Shown here piece after piece: positions 7,416 through 9,242 of a stretch of DNA of 9,242 bases; within the stretch, counting starts at the first letter, position 1, and each line of letters starts with the position of its first letter. The notes beneath the pieces are model-generated. The model had not been told where the DNA came from, searched no databases, and saw nothing but the letters and a program-made list of their open reading frames with translations. Origin of the DNA: JAAZNO01 sp964508025 (GTDB lineage Bacteria > Chloroflexota > Anaerolineae > B4-G1 > SLSP01); assembly GCA_964508025.1 (NCBI GenBank), contig CAZDSF010000114.1, positions 1 through 9,242 of the forward strand, read 5' to 3'. The position numbers and the translations under genes are program-made.

Positions 7416-8057
7416 CTAATGCCGCCGCGATGCCGGGTGCTGCGAGAGGCAAATCAACGGCGGCTTGTTGAAGTAAATGGGCAGGAAGTTTTCCTCGCGG
7501 TGCAGCAAACGCCGAATATTAGGCCGCAACGCCCAGAGGGTGAGCAGCATGGTGGGTGCACCGAAGCCCAACGCCGGTATCAGCATCCTCACGCTGCCGA
7601 ACATAATCGGCAGCGCAATGGCAATGCAAATCGAGGCGACCGAAGCGTGCCCTACCAGCAATCCCACCAGCACCCCCAATCCCAGCAACATGGGCAGCGC
7701 CGGCATCCAGAGCGCCGCTGCGACGCCCACGCTCGTCGCCGTCCCGGCGCCGCCGCGCAGACGCAGGAAACAGGAGTAATTGTGCCCCACCACAGCGAAT
7801 GTACCGGCCAGCGCCTGCATCCATGCGCCCACGCCCAGGGCGCGCGCCAGCCAGATCGCGGCGGCGCCCTTGAGGCCATCGCTCAGCGCCGTGAGCACCG
7901 CCGGCATGAAGCCCGCTGTCCGCCAGACGTTGGTTCCGCCAGTGCGCCCACTTCCATGACGACGCACATCAATCTGTTTGAAAACCCAACCCCAAAACAA
8001 CCCTGCCGGCAACGATCCCAGCACATAGCCACCCAAACCTGCCAAAACAGCATTCAT
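7416..8057 (-). CDS. plsY: PlsY-family glycerol-3-phosphate acyltransferase, divergent
   Basis: A 213-aa polytopic membrane protein of the PlsY family, which transfers an acyl group from acyl-phosphate to glycerol-3-phosphate in the first step of phospholipid synthesis. Visible: YVLGSLPAGL (11-20), motif 1 GSGRTGGTNVWR (35-46) with Ser36, Asn43 and Arg46 kept, motif 2 GHNYSCFLRLRGGAG (91-105), and motif 3 around Arg178-Pro-Asn180-Ile. Several usual residues are changed: the Asn of GSGN is Arg38, the Lys of GGKG is Ala104, and the His of the final H-x-x-N motif is Leu177. A tail of about 20 residues (FNKPPL onwards) extends past the usual end. The ATG at 8057 is the first possible start, since a stop codon lies directly upstream in frame; AAGGAGG at 8072-8078 is 14 nt away. 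It may be a true PlsY of a divergent lineage or a paralog. Confidence 0.82.
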   Translation of the reverse strand: MNAVLAGLGGYVLGSLPAGLFWGWVFKQIDVRRHGSGRTGGTNVWRTAGFMPAVLTALSDGLKGAAAIWLARALGVGAWMQALAGTFAVVGHNYSCFLRLRGGAGTATSVGVAAALWMPALPMLLGLGVLVGLLVGHASVASICIAIALPIMFGSVRMLIPALGFGAPTMLLTLWALRPNIRRLLHREENFLPIYFNKPPLICLSQHPASRRH

Positions 8058-8093
8058 CTATCCGCGCCATGCCTCCTTGACGGTATATCACCC

Positions 8094-8099
8094 ATTATA
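8094..8099 (-). promoter_or_regulatory. Putative -10 element of plsY promoter
   Basis: On the minus strand this reads TATAAT, a perfect sigma-70 -10 hexamer, 36 nt before the plsY ATG. The hexamer 17 bp upstream (TAACTC, 8117-8122) is a poor -35, so the promoter would need an activator or a relaxed -35. The predicted transcript would begin near 8087 and carry AAGGAGG. Confidence 0.45.
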
Positions 8100-8100
8100 A

Positions 8101-8112
8101 CCGCTACAGCGG
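8101..8112. repeat. Short inverted repeat inside putative plsY promoter
   Basis: CCGCT-AC-AGCGG is a perfect 5-bp inverted repeat with a 2-bp centre. It lies directly upstream of the TATAAT, in the -35/-10 spacer, where a repressor operator could sit. At 12 bp it could also occur by chance in GC-rich DNA. Confidence 0.35.
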
Positions 8113-8132
8113 CAAAGAGTTACGCTGACGCC

Positions 8133-8160
8133 GCTTTTTGCTCACCGACGAGCAAAGAGC
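8133..8160 (-). other. Hairpin in degV-plsY intergenic region
   Basis: The arms 8133-8143 and 8150-8160 pair over 11 bp with one G-U wobble, around a 6-nt loop. On the minus-strand RNA the 3' arm contains five A and no U-tract follows, so it does not look like a Rho-independent terminator in either direction. It lies between the degV hairpin and the plsY promoter. Confidence 0.5.
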
Positions 8161-8174
8161 CGCACAAGATAGAG

Positions 8175-8209
8175 GCGGCTCATTCCTGCGCCATGCAGCA
8201 ATGAGCCGC
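8175..8209 (-). terminator. Likely transcription terminator of degV (strong hairpin, weak U-tract)
   Basis: Just 8 nt after the degV stop, GCGGCTCATT pairs perfectly with AATGAGCCGC (10 bp). A single C-C opposition on the plus strand (8185/8199) separates this from a further 4-bp stem, CTGC/GCAG, closing a 5-nt loop. In the RNA the hairpin is followed by CUCUAUCUUGU, which has six U in eleven, weaker than a classical tract. The position and stem strength support termination or 3'-end protection of the degV transcript. Confidence 0.5.
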
Positions 8210-8217
8210 GCCTGGCT

Positions 8218-9183
8218 TCACGCCTCGCTCTTTGTTCCAGGGAGATGAACATTGTCCAGCAATTCCCTGGCCTGCTCCTGCAAGCGCGCCAGGCTGCTGC
8301 GCCAGGGAATCCCCTCAACCGTTGCCATGCCTGCCTCCACGCAGTAGGATACACCAATGGAGCCTGGGCCGGCATGGACGCCTAGCGGGACAGGAACATG
8401 CGTAAGGTGCGTTTCCACGCATTCCAGTTCCGCTTGCAAGCGCGCCAACAGCTCACGCCCCTCCGCTTCATCCTCTGCAAAGTGTACGGCGAGTCGCACC
8501 GGAGAGTCGCCAGCGTTTTGCTTCGCCCGTTCGACCAGCTGACTCAGGCCGCGACTGCGCCGCCGCACCTGCCCCACCAGGCCCACCTTGTTGCTGCCCA
8601 CGCGCACGATGGGCTGCACATTGAGAAAACCGCTCAACAGCCGCGCTGCGCCCGCCAGCCGTCCCCCGCGAATGGCGTAGCCCACTGTCTCCAACAGCGC
8701 TATGACCTCGACCTTGGGCACGCAAGCGCGAGCGCGCGCAAGCACCTCCGGCAGCGCGGCCCCCTCAGCCGCAGCGCGCGCAGCTTCCAACACCACAAAT
8801 CCTTCTGCCATCGCCGTGGTGCCAGTATCCACTACCTCCACCGGCGCCGGACTAGCTTTTGCGGCCAGTTGGGCGACGCCGCAGGTGCCGCTCTGCGCGC
8901 CAGCGATGTGCACAGACACAATGGCCGCTGCTGTGGCTGCTACACGCTGATAAGTCTCCACAAAAGCTTCTACCGAGGGGACGCCGGTGCTGACCGAGGG
9001 TTCTGTCTGTGCGCGGGCGAGTTTGAAGAACTCATCTGGCTGAATGTCAATGCCATCCAGATAGGAGCGCTCTCCCACCTGGATCCAGAAGGGGATCACC
9101 TCGATATTGTACTGCGCCAACAGCGCAGGAGGGATGCCGGCAGCAGAATCCGTCACCACGGCAACAGGACGCAGTGATTCCAT
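8218..9183 (-). CDS. DegV family fatty-acid-binding protein (FakB-like)
   Basis: DegV proteins bind a fatty acid; in Firmicutes the FakB members present it to the kinase FakA, which makes acyl-phosphate for PlsX/PlsY. This 321-aa protein shows VVTDSAAGIP (9-18) at the N-terminus, Thr66-Gly-Val-Pro-Ser70 where Thr-Ser-Gln-Pro-Ser is usual, Ser98-Gly-Thr100 matching the usual Ser-Gly-Thr, and HAGPGSIG (270-277) in the C-terminal part. It is longer than most members (about 280 aa): residues from about 282 form an extra, partly helical tail rich in Arg, Gln and Glu. The ATG at 9183 is chosen because a good RBS precedes it; a TTG at 9195 lies within that RBS. PlsY lies downstream on the same strand, which fits a link in acyl-phosphate metabolism, although a hairpin and a second promoter lie between them. 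Confidence 0.9.
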   Translation of the reverse strand: MESLRPVAVVTDSAAGIPPALLAQYNIEVIPFWIQVGERSYLDGIDIQPDEFFKLARAQTEPSVSTGVPSVEAFVETYQRVAATAAAIVSVHIAGAQSGTCGVAQLAAKASPAPVEVVDTGTTAMAEGFVVLEAARAAAEGAALPEVLARARACVPKVEVIALLETVGYAIRGGRLAGAARLLSGFLNVQPIVRVGSNKVGLVGQVRRRSRGLSQLVERAKQNAGDSPVRLAVHFAEDEAEGRELLARLQAELECVETHLTHVPVPLGVHAGPGSIGVSYCVEAGMATVEGIPWRSSLARLQEQARELLDNVHLPGTKSEA

Positions 9184-9188
9184 AAACG

Positions 9189-9193
9189 CCTCC
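9189..9193 (-). promoter_or_regulatory. Ribosome binding site of degV
   Basis: Minus-strand GGAGG, 5 nt before the ATG at 9183. It excludes the longer TTG start at 9195, whose own codon overlaps this site. The remaining 49 bases up to the window edge show no convincing -35/-10 pair. Confidence 0.75.
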
Positions 9194-9242
9194 AATTTGG
9201 CAAATAGCCGTTTTCTGATAGGATAAGTAACGTGTCGGATGT

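Noticed and set aside
7413..8204. Plus-strand frame of 263 codons antisense to plsY
   Set aside because: Composition is Gln/His/Arg-rich shadow type and the minus frame encodes recognisable PlsY motifs.

Overview
The window is an ordinary-looking stretch of bacterial chromosome with high GC (above 60% by eye) and genes packed almost end to end. No mobile element, rRNA, tRNA or CRISPR array is visible. The most likely source is a member of the Chloroflexota (Anaerolineae-like). This is inferred from three things: the GT-C glycosyltransferase with a soluble C-terminal domain of a type I associate with that phylum, a lipoprotein with a Pro/Thr linker, and the overall gene set. It would need a database search to confirm.

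Positions 1-3188 (+ strand) hold a DNA replication and repair cluster. It contains the 3' part of dnaX (clamp-loader tau subunit), ybaB/ebfC (nucleoid-associated protein), recR (recombination mediator) and a membrane protein with a bacterial PH-like domain. Gaps are 59, 3 and 1 nt, so the last three are almost certainly co-translated.

Positions 3221-6551 (+ strand) continue with a Cof-type HAD phosphatase, a Sua5/YciO/YrdC-family protein whose signature active-site residues are replaced, and a GT39/ArnT-like membrane glycosyltransferase. The HAD and Sua5 genes overlap by 4 nt and the glycosyltransferase starts 2 nt later. The glycosyltransferase stop overlaps, by 17 bp, the stop of a convergent gene.

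Positions 6535-9183 (- strand) read towards the first block: degV (FakB-like fatty-acid-binding protein), then a 160-bp gap, then a divergent plsY (acyl-phosphate:glycerol-3-phosphate acyltransferase family), then a lipoprotein with a phosphodiester glycosidase (NAGPA-like) domain. DegV and PlsY sit on either side of acyl-phosphate in phospholipid synthesis, so this half has a membrane-lipid and cell-surface theme. The 160-bp gap is the only real non-coding region. It holds a strong compound hairpin after degV, a second hairpin, mutually exclusive alternative pairings between them, a small palindrome and a perfect TATAAT before plsY.

I did not find a clear undescribed system. The points most worth a second look are the two family members with degenerate catalytic motifs (Sua5-like and PlsY-like) and the structured degV-plsY intergenic region.
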